From: an uncultured Muribaculaceae bacterium
Lineage (GTDB): Bacteria; Bacteroidota; Bacteroidia; Bacteroidales; Muribaculaceae
Reading direction: 5' to 3'
Assembly: GCA_910588245.1 (NCBI GenBank)
Contig: CAJUQP010000016.1
Coordinates: 1 to 64,000, forward strand
DNA length: 64,000 nt
The notes beneath the pieces were generated by a model that did not search any database, had not been told where the DNA came from, and was given only the letters and a program-made list of their open reading frames with translations. A program made the position numbers and the translations under genes. Position 1 is the first letter of the stretch, and every line of letters starts with the position of its first letter. Shown here piece by piece: positions 41,005 through 50,344 of this stretch.

Positions 41005-41568
41005 TCAATGGTTGAGGAAATTGGAAATAATCTTCACGCCGCCCGGGGTGAGCAATGATTCGGGATGGAACTGCACTCCGTGCACGTCGTAGTCGCGGTG
41101 TCTGAGAGACATGATACGCCCGTCGCTGTCGCGCGATGTCACGATCAACGAGTCGGGCAGTCCATCTTCGCTTACAACCCATGAATGATAGCGGCCTACC
41201 GGGAAGGTGTCGCCCATTCCGTCGAGGATATAATCGTCGGCGGTCTTGAACGCCGGGGTCTGCACACCGTGATACACCTCCGCGAGATTCTCGAGTCGGG
41301 CCCCGAACCTCTCCCCTATGGCCTGATGGCCGAGACAGACTCCGAGTATAGGCTTTTTGTCGGCATATTCAGCAAGCAGTTGCGGAAGGATTCCGGCCTC
41401 GGAAGGTATGCCGGGACCGGGGGAAATTATTATCTTGTCAAAACCGGCTATCTCGCAGAGCGATATTTTGTCGTTGCGGGCCACTGTGGGGACGATACCG
41501 GTGTCGCGCACGGCATGTACGATATTATATGTGAAGGAGTCGTAATTGTCAAGAATAAGAAGTTTCAT
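41005..41568 (-). CDS. trpG: Anthranilate synthase component II (glutamine amidotransferase)
   Basis: Provides ammonia from glutamine to TrpE. The class I triad is visible: Cys in GVCLGHQAIG (about 78), His and Glu in GVQFHPES (near the end). The N-terminus LLILDNYDSFTYN is canonical. 187 residues. Lies 12 bp after trpE. It could in principle also serve folate synthesis, but the operon makes tryptophan the main role. Confidence 0.94.
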   Translation of the reverse strand: MKLLILDNYDSFTYNIVHAVRDTGIVPTVARNDKISLCEIAGFDKIIISPGPGIPSEAGILPQLLAEYADKKPILGVCLGHQAIGERFGARLENLAEVYHGVQTPAFKTADDYILDGMGDTFPVGRYHSWVVSEDGLPDSLIVTSRDSDGRIMSLRHRDYDVHGVQFHPESLLTPGGVKIISNFLNH

Positions 41569-41580
41569 AGTCTGGAGATT

Positions 41581-42978
41581 TTAGATGTTGAACGATTCAG
41601 CATGGCTCACGGCTTTAACGAGTGCCCCGAGCTTGTTCTTGGTCTCCTGGAGCTCGTTTTCCGGCACCGAGCGTGCCACGACGCCACCGCCCGACTGCGA
41701 ATACAATCTGTTATCCTTGCTCAGGAAAGAGCGGATGGTTATGGCCTGGTTTATGGAACCGTCGAAGCCGAAGGTGCCGATGCAGCCTGCGTATGTCACC
41801 CGGCTGTGGGGTTCCAACTCGTTGATAAGCTGCATGGCTCGCACTTTGGGAGCGCCGCTGAGAGTTCCGGCCGGAAGAGTCTCTCCGAAAAGCTTATAGA
41901 CATCGGCATTTTCCGGGAGTTCCGCCACCACACGGCTTACCATGTGGATGACGTGAGAATAAAACTGTATCTGCTTGAGGTATTCCACATGCACCTTTCC
42001 GCCACTGCGGCTAAGATCATTGCGGGCAAGGTCGACAAGCATGATATGCTCGGCATTCTCCTTGGGGTCATTAAGCAGCTTTTCCGCGAGCTCGTGGTCT
42101 TTGGCATCATTGCCCGTGCGGCGGAACGTGCCCGCAATCGGGTCGATATACGCCTTGCGGTCGGCGGTGACGCGGAAATGAGTCTCAGGCGATGACCCGA
42201 AAACCTTAAAGCTGCCGAAATCAAAGAAAAACAGATATGGAGAAGGATTTACCGACCTCAGGGCACGATATACATTAAATTCGTCGCCGGTGAAACCCTG
42301 GGAAAACCTGCGGGATGGCACTATCTGGAATACGTCGCCCCGCCGGGCATGGGCTATCCCTTTCTTTACCATCTCTATGTATTGCCCGTCGGTCACGGGT
42401 GACTCAATATCGTCATTCGCGTGGAAAGGATAGACAGCTATGTTATTGTTGCGTATTATGGATATCAGCTCCCCGGTCCTTGAGTCTTCACCCTCGGGAA
42501 TATTCTCAAGGATCGTCATCTCGTTGCGGAAATGGTTCACTTGGATTATGAACCTATAGAGAATATACTGCATGTCGGGGATGTCTGCAAGTTTCTCCTC
42601 GCGGGGCATTATCTTCACCGATGGCTCGAAATATCGCACCGCGTCATATGCCGTAAAACCGAGCAGCCCGTTGAACACATCCTTGTCGGCAACCGCATTC
42701 TCAAACGATACGATATATTTTTTCAATGCGTCTGTAACGTTTTCTGCAGGACTCACTGTCTCTTTGCCTCCGGGATAGCGGCATATTATCTTCTCGCCGA
42801 CAACCGTGAACGAACCTATGGGGTCTACTCCTATGAGCGATACGGAGTTTTGTGAGGTATGATAGTCGGAGCTCTCCAGGAGTGCGGAGCACGGATAGAG
42901 GTCGCGGATCTTCAAGTAAAGACCGACGGGAGTCTCCAGATCGGCGGAGATAACGGTTATATTCTGATTGAGTTTCAT
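41581..42978 (-). CDS. trpE: Anthranilate synthase component I
   Basis: Chorismate-using subunit that makes anthranilate with ammonia from TrpG. LLESSD near residue 34 is the tryptophan-binding feedback motif, so end-product inhibition is expected in addition to attenuation. The C-terminal chorismate domain includes PSRRFSQGF, GSSPETHF, PIAGTFRRTG and LSGAPKVRAMQ. 465 residues, complete. Lies 23 bp after trpB. Confidence 0.94.
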   Translation of the reverse strand: MKLNQNITVISADLETPVGLYLKIRDLYPCSALLESSDYHTSQNSVSLIGVDPIGSFTVVGEKIICRYPGGKETVSPAENVTDALKKYIVSFENAVADKDVFNGLLGFTAYDAVRYFEPSVKIMPREEKLADIPDMQYILYRFIIQVNHFRNEMTILENIPEGEDSRTGELISIIRNNNIAVYPFHANDDIESPVTDGQYIEMVKKGIAHARRGDVFQIVPSRRFSQGFTGDEFNVYRALRSVNPSPYLFFFDFGSFKVFGSSPETHFRVTADRKAYIDPIAGTFRRTGNDAKDHELAEKLLNDPKENAEHIMLVDLARNDLSRSGGKVHVEYLKQIQFYSHVIHMVSRVVAELPENADVYKLFGETLPAGTLSGAPKVRAMQLINELEPHSRVTYAGCIGTFGFDGSINQAITIRSFLSKDNRLYSQSGGGVVARSVPENELQETKNKLGALVKAVSHAESFNI

Positions 42979-43001
42979 TGCATTCTTCTTTAGAGTGTGA
43001 T

Positions 43002-44207
43002 TTATAATTCCATAGGATGTCGCAGGTATGTGTGCATGTCTTTATCGCCACGTCCGGAGACATTGATCACCACAATATCGTCGGGGCCGAATTTCCGCTG
43101 ATCAAGCACGGCGAGCGCGTGGGCCGACTCAAGCGCCGGAATTATCCCTTCTGTCCTTGTCAGGAAATATGCAGCCTTCGACGCCTCATCGTCGGTGACA
43201 GCCGCCACTTCAGCCCGTCCGCTTCTCGCGAGATAGGCATGGAGAGGGCCGACGCCCGGATAGTCGAGGCCGGCCGAGATGGAATACGGTTCGGTGATCT
43301 GTCCGTCGGGAGTCTGCATCACCAATGTGCGCGAACCGTGGATTATCCCCTCGCGGCCAAGGCGGATGGTGGCAGCCGATTCTCCGGTGTCGACACCGAG
43401 GCCGGCAGCTTCAGCGGCGATAAGCCTTACCCGCGGTTCCTTCAAGAAATGATAGAAGGCTCCGGCGGCATTGCTCCCCCCGCCTATGCAGGCTATCACG
43501 CAGTCGGGGAGTTCACGGCCTGTCTGCGCCTTCAGCTGGCGGCGTATCTCGCGGCTGATGACCGACTGAAAACGCGCCACGAGCTGCGGATAGGGATGCG
43601 GGCCTACTGTGCTGCCAATCACGTAGAAAGTATCTTCCGGATTGCAGCACCAGTCGCGTATGGCTTCATTGGTGGCATCTTTAAGGGTCATGTTGCCGGA
43701 AGTGACGGGACGCACCTCAGCTCCAAGCATCTTTATACGCTCCACATTTGGCCGCTGCCGCTCGACATCGGTCGCCCCCATATATATGACGCATTCAAGT
43801 CCGGTCAGGGCGCATACTGTAGCGACGGCCACACCATGCTGTCCGGCTCCAGTCTCGGCGATGATACGCGTCTTTCCCATCCTTCGGGCCAGAAGCACCG
43901 ATCCGATGGCATTGTTGATCTTGTGGGCTCCGGTGTGGCAAAGATCCTCACGTTTGAGATATATGTTGGTGCCGTAATGCCCGGAAAGGCGCCGCGCATG
44001 ATAAAGCGGGGTGGGACGCCCTACGTAATCCGCGAGCAGCCCTTCGTATTCGGCAATAAACTGCGGATCATCTATATATTTTGCGAAAGCCTCTTTAAGC
44101 CTCTCGATGTTGTCGTGGAGTATCTCCGGGATGAAAGCGCCTCCGAATTCGCCGTAGAATCCCTCCTCGTCGACTGGAAGGAAAGGATCGTTCACAAATG
44201 TGTTCAT
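43002..44207 (-). CDS. trpB: Tryptophan synthase beta subunit
   Basis: PLP enzyme joining indole and serine. The PLP lysine is in HTGAHKINNAIG; the PLP phosphate loop is CIGGGSNAAG (about 235). I start at MNTFVNDPFLPVDEEG (44207), since a 16-codon upstream extension overlaps the leader and has no family resemblance. 401 residues, TrpB1 type. First gene of trpBEGDCFA, an order in which trpB leads, as in other Bacteroidales, behind the attenuator at 44254-44397. Confidence 0.95.
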   Translation of the reverse strand: MNTFVNDPFLPVDEEGFYGEFGGAFIPEILHDNIERLKEAFAKYIDDPQFIAEYEGLLADYVGRPTPLYHARRLSGHYGTNIYLKREDLCHTGAHKINNAIGSVLLARRMGKTRIIAETGAGQHGVAVATVCALTGLECVIYMGATDVERQRPNVERIKMLGAEVRPVTSGNMTLKDATNEAIRDWCCNPEDTFYVIGSTVGPHPYPQLVARFQSVISREIRRQLKAQTGRELPDCVIACIGGGSNAAGAFYHFLKEPRVRLIAAEAAGLGVDTGESAATIRLGREGIIHGSRTLVMQTPDGQITEPYSISAGLDYPGVGPLHAYLARSGRAEVAAVTDDEASKAAYFLTRTEGIIPALESAHALAVLDQRKFGPDDIVVINVSGRGDKDMHTYLRHPMEL

Positions 44208-44253
44208 TGCTGACAATTGTTGTGTATATTCAGAAAATATTGTGGATTCAAAC

Positions 44254-44281
44254 AAAAAGCCACCGGAGTTTTTCCGGTGGC
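44254..44281 (-). terminator. trp attenuator terminator
   Basis: GCCACCGGA pairs with TCCGGTGGC (9 bp, 5-nt A-rich loop) followed by U5 on the minus strand. It lies between the leader peptide and trpB. The TCCGATGG segment at the end of the leader peptide can pair with the 5' arm instead, with one mismatch, forming an antiterminator. Confidence 0.85.
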
Positions 44282-44324
44282 TTCGCAGTGTCTTTTATCT
44301 CTAATCGCATACGCATATAGGGCA

Positions 44325-44384
44325 TCACCATCGGAAATCGACTCCGATGGGCCACCACATCTGTATATTTATGCAATTATTCAT
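44325..44384 (-). CDS. trpL: trp leader peptide
   Basis: MNNCINIQMWWPIGVDFRW, 19 codons, with two adjacent UGG codons at positions 10-11 and a third as the last codon before UGA. Tryptophan is normally rare, so three of 19 in a leader directly upstream of trpB is decisive. Its end overlaps the 2-arm of the attenuator. The peptide itself need have no function beyond sensing charged tRNA-Trp through ribosome stalling. Confidence 0.88.
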   Translation of the reverse strand: MNNCINIQMWWPIGVDFRW

Positions 44385-44403
44385 TACTTTTGGTTTTATG
44401 ATG

Positions 44404-44436
44404 CAAAATTATGCAAATTCTATTTCAAAAAACAAA
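44404..44436 (-). promoter_or_regulatory. Promoter of the trp operon
   Basis: Minus strand: TTTG (44436 to 44433), 21 nt, TAATTTTG (44411 to 44404). Start site about 44397, 13 nt before the leader peptide ATG. Confidence 0.72.
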
Positions 44437-44535
44437 TTTTTATTAAAAAAATTTCAATAAATATCAATAATTATGATTTTTCGCTCCAAATTTGTTTTAA
44501 TGAAGGACAAAAGCACCGCGGTATTGTTTAGCAAA

Positions 44536-44587
44536 AAAAGTGCGGAGGGATTCTGCCATACGTATGTCCGAATCCCTCCGCACTTTT
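44536..44587. terminator. Orphan bidirectional terminator hairpin
   Basis: AAAAGTGCGGAGGGATT pairs perfectly with AATCCCTCCGCACTTTT (17 bp, 18-nt loop containing CATACGTATG, itself a palindrome). U7 follows on the minus strand and U4 on the plus. It lies between the divergent trp and mdh promoters, where no known transcript should end. Confidence 0.7.
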
Positions 44588-44693
44588 CCATGAGACAATC
44601 GCGGAAGCTTACATTATTCTAAAAAAAAGCCAAATTCCCGGGGTCCAGCCAAAAAATTCCTAAACAAAAGATTTTTTATTGAAGTAAAAGTGT

Positions 44694-44701
44694 TATTTTT
44701 G
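44694..44701 (+). promoter_or_regulatory. -7 element for malate dehydrogenase
   Basis: TATTTTTG matches TAnnTTTG 48 bp before the mdh start codon. The -33 region is T-rich without an exact TTTG. Confidence 0.45.
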
Positions 44702-44749
44702 CAGTATTAAATCTGAACCCAATATTTAGTATTCCAATATCAAGTTATT

Positions 44750-45748
44750 ATGGACTTCTTAACCAACGACAAACTTCTCATCGTGGGAGCCGCCGGAATG
44801 ATCGGCTCCAACATGGCTCAGACCGCCCTTATGATGCGTCTCACCCCCAACGTATGCCTCTATGATCCCTATGCACCCGCTCTCGAGGGTGTGGCAGAGG
44901 AGCTCTATCAGTGCGCGTTCGAGGGAGTGAACCTCACATTCACCTCCGACGTAAAAGAGGCTTTCACCGGCGCTAAATACATAGTATCGTCGGGCGGTGC
45001 CGCCCGTAAGGCAGGCATGACCCGCGAGGATCTTCTCAAAGGCAACGCCGCCATCGCCGAGGAGTTCGGAAAGAACGTCAAGGCTTATTGCCCCGACGCC
45101 AAGTTTGTAGTGGTAATCTTCAACCCCGCCGACATCACCGGCCTGATCACCCTCATCTACTCCGGCCTCAAGCCCTCACAGGTTGCTACCCTGGCAGCAC
45201 TCGACAGCACACGTCTGCAGGATCAGCTCGTAAAATACTTCAAGCTCCCCGCTTCGAAGATCGAGAACTGCCGCACCTACGGCGGCCACGGCGAGCAGAT
45301 GGCTGTATTCGCCTCGACAACCCTCGTAGACGGCAAACCCCTCGACACCCTCATCGGCACAGAGGCTCTTCCCGAGGCAGACTGGGAGCAGATCAAGCTC
45401 AACGTCGTGCAGGGCGGCAAGCATATCATCGACCTCCGCGGACGTTCATCTTTCCAGAGCCCCGCTTATCTCTCGATCGAGACAATCGCCGCAGCCATGG
45501 GCGGCAAGCCCTTCCGTTGGCCTGTCGGAACATATGTTGACAACGACAAGTTCCACAACATCATGATGGCCATGGAGACTACCGTCGACAAGAACGGCAT
45601 CGAGGTGAAACCCGTGAAAGGGACTCCCGCCGAGGAGGCAGAGCTCGAAAAGAGCTACAAGCACCTCTGCCAGCTCCGCGACGAGGTCATCGAGATGGGT
45701 GTGCTTCCTCCTGTGGCAGACTGGAGCAAACTCAACCCCAACCTCTGA
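44750..45748 (+). CDS. mdh: Malate dehydrogenase
   Basis: NAD-dependent interconversion of malate and oxaloacetate; in Bacteroidales it runs in the reductive branch toward fumarate and succinate. Dinucleotide loop VGAAGMIGSN (about 12-21), SSGGAARKAGMTREDLL mobile loop, VFNPAD-like IFNPADITG, LDSTRLQ and catalytic His in GGHGEQM. 332 residues. Codon use is strongly biased to C-ending codons, consistent with high expression. Single gene with its own terminator. Confidence 0.93.
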   Translation: MDFLTNDKLLIVGAAGMIGSNMAQTALMMRLTPNVCLYDPYAPALEGVAEELYQCAFEGVNLTFTSDVKEAFTGAKYIVSSGGAARKAGMTREDLLKGNAAIAEEFGKNVKAYCPDAKFVVVIFNPADITGLITLIYSGLKPSQVATLAALDSTRLQDQLVKYFKLPASKIENCRTYGGHGEQMAVFASTTLVDGKPLDTLIGTEALPEADWEQIKLNVVQGGKHIIDLRGRSSFQSPAYLSIETIAAAMGGKPFRWPVGTYVDNDKFHNIMMAMETTVDKNGIEVKPVKGTPAEEAELEKSYKHLCQLRDEVIEMGVLPPVADWSKLNPNL

Positions 45749-45780
45749 TCTTCGCACAGACGACAATCAATCCTATAATG

Positions 45781-45811
45781 AGAGAGACGGCAAACCCGTC
45801 TCTCTTTTTTT
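45781..45811 (+). terminator. Terminator of mdh
   Basis: AGAGAGACG-N7-CGTCTCTCT (9-bp stem, extended by a G-C pair in the loop) followed directly by a run of T. It lies about 30 bp after the mdh stop. Confidence 0.85.
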
Positions 45812-45937
45812 ATTGCATTATGCAAAACTATTCTCCCGCAGGGTTGTTTACGTTGTAAGTTAGCTGACACTCCATAATGTTCAGACCTGACAAAATAAAT
45901 ATCCACTGACAGTTTAACTCCACACACAATATATGCA

Positions 45938-46684
45938 ATGAAGGTTGGACTATTCATTCCCTGTTATGTAGACGCGGTATTCCCCAACGTCGGGATGGCC
46001 TCATATCGTCTGCTGCGCCATCTCGGCATCGACGTCACATATCCGCAGGGGCAGACCTGCTGCGGACAGCCTATGGCTAACGCCGGATTCGAAACCAAAG
46101 CCGTGCCTTTGGCCCGCCGGCTCAACGATTTGTTCGAAGGTTTCGACTATGTCGTGGCGCCTTCAGTATCATGCACGGCGTTCATACGCTATCACTATCC
46201 GCAGCTTCTCGGAGAGGAGGGCCACAGATGCCGGATCGCCGAATCTACGGTCGACATGGTAGAATTTCTCCATGACATATTGAAAGTCAACACTCCGCTC
46301 GGACGGTTTCCCCACAAGGTGAGCCTCCACAACTCATGTCATGGAGTGAGGGAACTCGGCCTTTCGTCGCCCTCCGAATGCGCGGTGCCTAAATTCAACA
46401 AAATAAAAGACCTTCTCTCACTGGTGGAGGGGATTGAGGTCGTGGAGCCTGAAAGGGATGACGAATGCTGCGGCTTCGGCGGCATGTTCAGCATCGAGGA
46501 ACTGGCCGTCAGCAAAATCATGGGAGAAAAGAAATTTCTCCGCCATAAGGCCACCGGCGCCGAATACATAACCGGCGCCGACTGCTCCTGCCTCATGCAT
46601 ATGGCCGGGGTTGCCGCCAAGGAAAAAATAGACGGTGGCATAGAATTCAAACATATCGTAGAAATCTTAGCTTCAGAGTTATGA
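45938..46684 (+). CDS. lutA: Lactate oxidation Fe-S protein LutA/LldE
   Basis: Subunit of the L-lactate dehydrogenase complex LutABC. Two CCG-domain cysteine signatures are present: TCCGQPMANAG (about 45) and DECCGFGGMFS (about 183), as in heterodisulfide-reductase-type subunits. 248 residues. It overlaps lutB by four bases (ATGA), and lutC and lctP follow, so the four make one operon for uptake and oxidation of lactate to pyruvate. Confidence 0.92.
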   Translation: MKVGLFIPCYVDAVFPNVGMASYRLLRHLGIDVTYPQGQTCCGQPMANAGFETKAVPLARRLNDLFEGFDYVVAPSVSCTAFIRYHYPQLLGEEGHRCRIAESTVDMVEFLHDILKVNTPLGRFPHKVSLHNSCHGVRELGLSSPSECAVPKFNKIKDLLSLVEGIEVVEPERDDECCGFGGMFSIEELAVSKIMGEKKFLRHKATGAEYITGADCSCLMHMAGVAAKEKIDGGIEFKHIVEILASEL

Positions 46685-48072
46685 GCACGACACACAGCAA
46701 AGCGGCGAAAAAATTCCTCAAGAATAAAAGTTATGCCGAATGGCACGACAATACCTTCTGGGGCCTTCGGGTGAAACGCGACTCAATGGCACACCAACTT
46801 CCGGAATGGGAACGCCTACGCGAGGCAGCTTCCGGAATAAAAAGACACACCCTGACAAATATCGACCGATATCTGGAACAATTCGCCGAAGCTGCCGAGA
46901 AAAACGGCACGATAGTGCACTGGGCAAAAGACGCCGAGGAGATGAACCAGACAGTGCTGTCCATCCTCAACGACAATGGCGTGAAGAAGATTGTCAAGTC
47001 GAAATCCATGCTCACGGAGGAATGCGAAATGAATCCCTATCTCGAGGAGCACGGCATAGAGGTGGTGGAGACAGACCTCGGGGAACGCATACTTCAGCTC
47101 GACCACCAGAGGCCGAGCCATATCGTCGTGCCGGCCACTCACCTGAGCCACGACGATGTAGGGCACATCTTCGAACGCGAACTGCATACCGACCCGAAGA
47201 ATCATGACCCGGCATATCTTACCTATGAGGCCAGGCTCAGCCTGCGCGATGAATTCCTCACCGCAGGCGCAGGACTGACCGGCGCCAACTTCGGCATAGC
47301 CGAGACCGGCGACATCGTGGTCTGCACCAATGAGGGTAACGCCGACATGTCGACATCTGTGCCGAAGCTACAGATATCGGTCATCGGCATGGAGAAGATA
47401 ATACCCGACTACGACGCGCTTTCGGTCTTCGTCCGGCTCCTCGCCCGGTCGGCCACAGGGCAGCCCTCCACAGTCTACACCAGCCACTTCCGCAAGGCTC
47501 GTCCCGGAGCCGCACCCATGCATATCGTCATCGTAGACAACGGCCGCAGCGACTGGCTCGCTGATCAGGAGCATTGGGAGACTCTGAAATGCATACGCTG
47601 CGGCTCCTGCATGAACACTTGCCCGGTCTACCGGTGGTCGGGGGGCTATTCCTACAGCTATTTCATACCCGGGCCGCTCGGCGTAAATCTCGGGATGCTC
47701 CGCGATCCCCGCAAATATGCCGGCAACGTCAGCGCATGCACGTTATGTCTGAGCTGCCAGAACACCTGTCCGGTGAAAGTAAATCTCGGAGAACAGATCT
47801 ATCTCTGGCGCCAGAAACTTGATTCGCTCGGAGTGGCCAACAAGGAGAAAAAGATGATATGCTCGGTCATGGACAAGGTGCTCGACAATCCATCGCTATA
47901 TAACAAACTCACCGGGTGTGCATCGGTAATCAACCATCTTCCCGCCTTTATGATTGAGAACGGGCTCAATCCATGGGCATATGGCCACAAGATGATGAAG
48001 TTTCCACCCAAGCCGTTCCACAGCCTCATAAAGGAATATCAGAAGAAAGAGAACGACAGTAAAGACCTATAA
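46681..48072 (+). CDS. lutB: Lactate oxidation Fe-S protein LutB/LldF
   Basis: Largest LutABC subunit. An N-terminal LUD domain (about 65-300) includes GITGANFGIAETG-type sequence (GLTGANFGIAETGDIV). A bacterial ferredoxin-like pair of 4Fe-4S motifs follows: CIRCGSCMNTCPVYR (about 304) and CTLCLSCQNTCPVKV (about 353). 463 residues, normal. Overlaps lutA by 4 bp; lutC starts 13 bp downstream. Confidence 0.93.
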   Translation: MSTTHSKAAKKFLKNKSYAEWHDNTFWGLRVKRDSMAHQLPEWERLREAASGIKRHTLTNIDRYLEQFAEAAEKNGTIVHWAKDAEEMNQTVLSILNDNGVKKIVKSKSMLTEECEMNPYLEEHGIEVVETDLGERILQLDHQRPSHIVVPATHLSHDDVGHIFERELHTDPKNHDPAYLTYEARLSLRDEFLTAGAGLTGANFGIAETGDIVVCTNEGNADMSTSVPKLQISVIGMEKIIPDYDALSVFVRLLARSATGQPSTVYTSHFRKARPGAAPMHIVIVDNGRSDWLADQEHWETLKCIRCGSCMNTCPVYRWSGGYSYSYFIPGPLGVNLGMLRDPRKYAGNVSACTLCLSCQNTCPVKVNLGEQIYLWRQKLDSLGVANKEKKMICSVMDKVLDNPSLYNKLTGCASVINHLPAFMIENGLNPWAYGHKMMKFPPKPFHSLIKEYQKKENDSKDL

Positions 48073-48085
48073 CGCCATTCTAACT

Positions 48086-48694
48086 ATGTCAACCCAGAAA
48101 GAATTTATAGAGAGATGCCGTCGCGCCATCTCAAAAAGATATGATCGTCCGTCGTCGGAAGGTCTCCACCCATTGACCTTTACTGATACGTTGGAAAAAT
48201 TCATGAGCCAGGCAGAACTGGCCGGCTGCAAGGTGGTGGAAATCGCCGACCGTTCGATGGCAGACGATGTCATATCCACCGTCTATCCGGATGCGAAGGT
48301 GATAGCCAGCAATCTTCCGGAAGTAAAATCGGCCACGCTCAATCCCGACACTGTTGAAGATGCCGCCGCTCTCAACCACACCGATGTGGGAGTGGTGGAG
48401 GCCCGCTTCGGCGTAGCCGAGAATGGCAGCGTCTGGATTCCGCAAGCCGTGAAGGAGCGCGATGTATGCTTCATCTCGGAAAACCTTGTGGCGGTGCTCC
48501 CCAAGAAGGAGATAGTCAACAACATGCACGAGGCGTACAAGCGCATAACACTGCCGGAATACGGAGCGGAGGAGTTCCGGTCGTATGGGTATGGAGTCTT
48601 CATCGCCGGACCTTCGAAGACGGCCGACATCGCCCAGGTGCTCGTCAACGGGGCGCAGGCCGCACGTAGCATGACATTGCTTCTGGTGGGATAA
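48086..48694 (+). CDS. lutC: Lactate utilisation protein LutC/LldG
   Basis: LUD-domain subunit of the lactate dehydrogenase complex. DVGVVEARFGVAENGSVWI (about 110-130) and the C-terminal FIAGPSKTADIAQVLVNGAQA are the family signature. 202 residues. The N-terminal third is helical and variable. Third gene of the operon; the permease gene follows 66 bp later. Confidence 0.92.
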   Translation: MSTQKEFIERCRRAISKRYDRPSSEGLHPLTFTDTLEKFMSQAELAGCKVVEIADRSMADDVISTVYPDAKVIASNLPEVKSATLNPDTVEDAAALNHTDVGVVEARFGVAENGSVWIPQAVKERDVCFISENLVAVLPKKEIVNNMHEAYKRITLPEYGAEEFRSYGYGVFIAGPSKTADIAQVLVNGAQAARSMTLLLVG

Positions 48695-48760
48695 GCAGCC
48701 AGAGGCATTACGGAGATGTAAACAACCTGTCAATAACGTTCACAAAACACTGGCTCGCAA

Positions 48761-50344
48761 ATGAATGCAATCATATCGGCAATACCTGTGATCCTTCTGT
48801 TCGTACTTATGCTCGGATTCAAGGTCAACGGATGGAAAAGCGCCCTCATCACCCTCGCCGCAACCGCGGCACTTGCCTTATGGGCGGCTCCGGAAATGGG
48901 CATCCTTCCGGAGCGGTTCTCAGCCGATTCTATCTGTTCGGTGGTAAGCTGGAGCGTGGCGGAAGGTGTGCTTAAGGCCATTTTCCCAATCCTGCTGATC
49001 ATCCTCATGGCCATCTACAGCTACAACGTGCTCGTGGAGTCAAAAGCGATAGAGGTGATAAAGAGCCAGTTCATGTCGTTTACGGATGACAGGGGCATCC
49101 TGGTTCTGATGATGGTGTGGGGATTCGGAGGTTTGCTCGAAGGCATGGCAGGCTTCGGCACAGCCGTGGCCATACCCGCCGCCATTCTCATCGGTCTGGG
49201 ATTCAAACCGATGTTCTCCGCTCTCGTGGCATTGCTCGGCAACACTGTGGCCACCGGCTTCGGCGCCGTGGGAGTGCCAGTCACGACCTTGTGTAACGAG
49301 ATCTCCGAAGGGGGAGCCGCGGGCCCGTCAACCATATGTGAGGTCTCCACCTTTGCAGTTGTGCAGCTTTCTCCCCTCTTCATCCTCATCCCGTTCGTGA
49401 TTCTCACCCTCACCGACCGTAAGGCATGGCTGAAGAACATCTGCATATCGGTCTGGGTCGGCGGCATATCACTGGCCGTTCAACTGCTCTGCGCCACATT
49501 CCTCGGGGCCGAGACCCCGGCAATACTCGGATCGATCGCGGCAATCATCGCCATCATCATATATTCGCGCCTGTTCCTGCCAAAAAAAAAGGTTGCCACC
49601 GGAAAGCGATTCACGTTTAGCGAGACATTCAGGTCCTGGAGTGTCTATATCTTCATTCTTCTGCTTATCCTCATCACGGGAGCCCTTTGTCCGCCTGTCA
49701 ACAATTTCCTCAAGTCAACGCTCGTCACCTCGTTCCCCATTCCGGTGGTAGGTTCAGTCTTCAAGTTCGGGTGGATCAGCAACGCCGCACTCATGCTGTT
49801 CATCGGCAGTGTGGCCGGCGGTCTCATCCAGGGGCTCTCATGGAAGCAGCTCACTGTCGTCATGGCACGTACGATCGTCAACCTCCGGTTCACGGCCGTG
49901 ACGATCATCTCGCTCATTGCCCTGGCTTCGGTGATGAACTATAGCGGCATGATCGCCGCAATCGCCACAGGGCTCGTAGCCCTCTCCGGATCATTCTATC
50001 CCTTCTTCGCTCCGTTAATCGGAGCCATAGGCACATTCGTGACCGGCAGCGACACCTCTTCCAATATCCTCTTCGGCAAGCTTCAGGCAAATGTGGCCGG
50101 TCAGCTCGGCATGACAGGACAGGCATCCGTGGCAGGGTTCACCGGCTCTGAGTCCGACTGGCTCGCAGCCGCCAACACAGCCGGCGCCACCGGCGGCAAG
50201 ATGATCTCTCCGCAAAGTATCGCCATAGCCACAGCCGCCTGCGACATGAAGGGAGCCGACGACGCCATCCTGCGCAAGGCCATTCCCTATGCCGCGGCCT
50301 ACATCATCATCTGCGGCCTCATCGTCTTGTTTGGCACATGCTGA
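48761..50344 (+). CDS. lctP: L-lactate permease
   Basis: Lactate/glycolate:proton symporter of the LctP family, inner membrane, 527 residues and about 13 hydrophobic segments. Conserved family segments: EGMAGFGTAVAIPAAIL (about 127), VTTLCNEI and GTFVTGSDTSSNILFG (about 425). With LutABC it completes lactate uptake and oxidation. About 200 bp with only weak inverted repeats separate it from the next gene. Confidence 0.93.
   Translation: MNAIISAIPVILLFVLMLGFKVNGWKSALITLAATAALALWAAPEMGILPERFSADSICSVVSWSVAEGVLKAIFPILLIILMAIYSYNVLVESKAIEVIKSQFMSFTDDRGILVLMMVWGFGGLLEGMAGFGTAVAIPAAILIGLGFKPMFSALVALLGNTVATGFGAVGVPVTTLCNEISEGGAAGPSTICEVSTFAVVQLSPLFILIPFVILTLTDRKAWLKNICISVWVGGISLAVQLLCATFLGAETPAILGSIAAIIAIIIYSRLFLPKKKVATGKRFTFSETFRSWSVYIFILLLILITGALCPPVNNFLKSTLVTSFPIPVVGSVFKFGWISNAALMLFIGSVAGGLIQGLSWKQLTVVMARTIVNLRFTAVTIISLIALASVMNYSGMIAAIATGLVALSGSFYPFFAPLIGAIGTFVTGSDTSSNILFGKLQANVAGQLGMTGQASVAGFTGSESDWLAAANTAGATGGKMISPQSIAIATAACDMKGADDAILRKAIPYAAAYIIICGLIVLFGTC

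Larger units (their letters stand above)
44254..44397 (-). promoter_or_regulatory. trp operon leader, Bacteroid-trp-type attenuator
   Basis: The transcript starts near 44397, encodes the 19-residue Trp-rich leader peptide (44325-44384), can form a 1:2 hairpin CCATCGGA-N7-TCCGATGG overlapping the last codons, and ends in the terminator at 44254-44281. When tryptophan is scarce, a ribosome stalled at the WW codons would free TCCGATGG to pair with GCCACCGGA and so block termination. This matches the known Bacteroid-trp RNA motif upstream of trpB operons; the match is from memory. Confidence 0.85.

Noticed and set aside
44208..44255. Earlier trpB start (16 extra codons) inside the leader
   Set aside because: It would begin within the terminator U-run and has no family resemblance; MNTFVNDPF matches the usual start.
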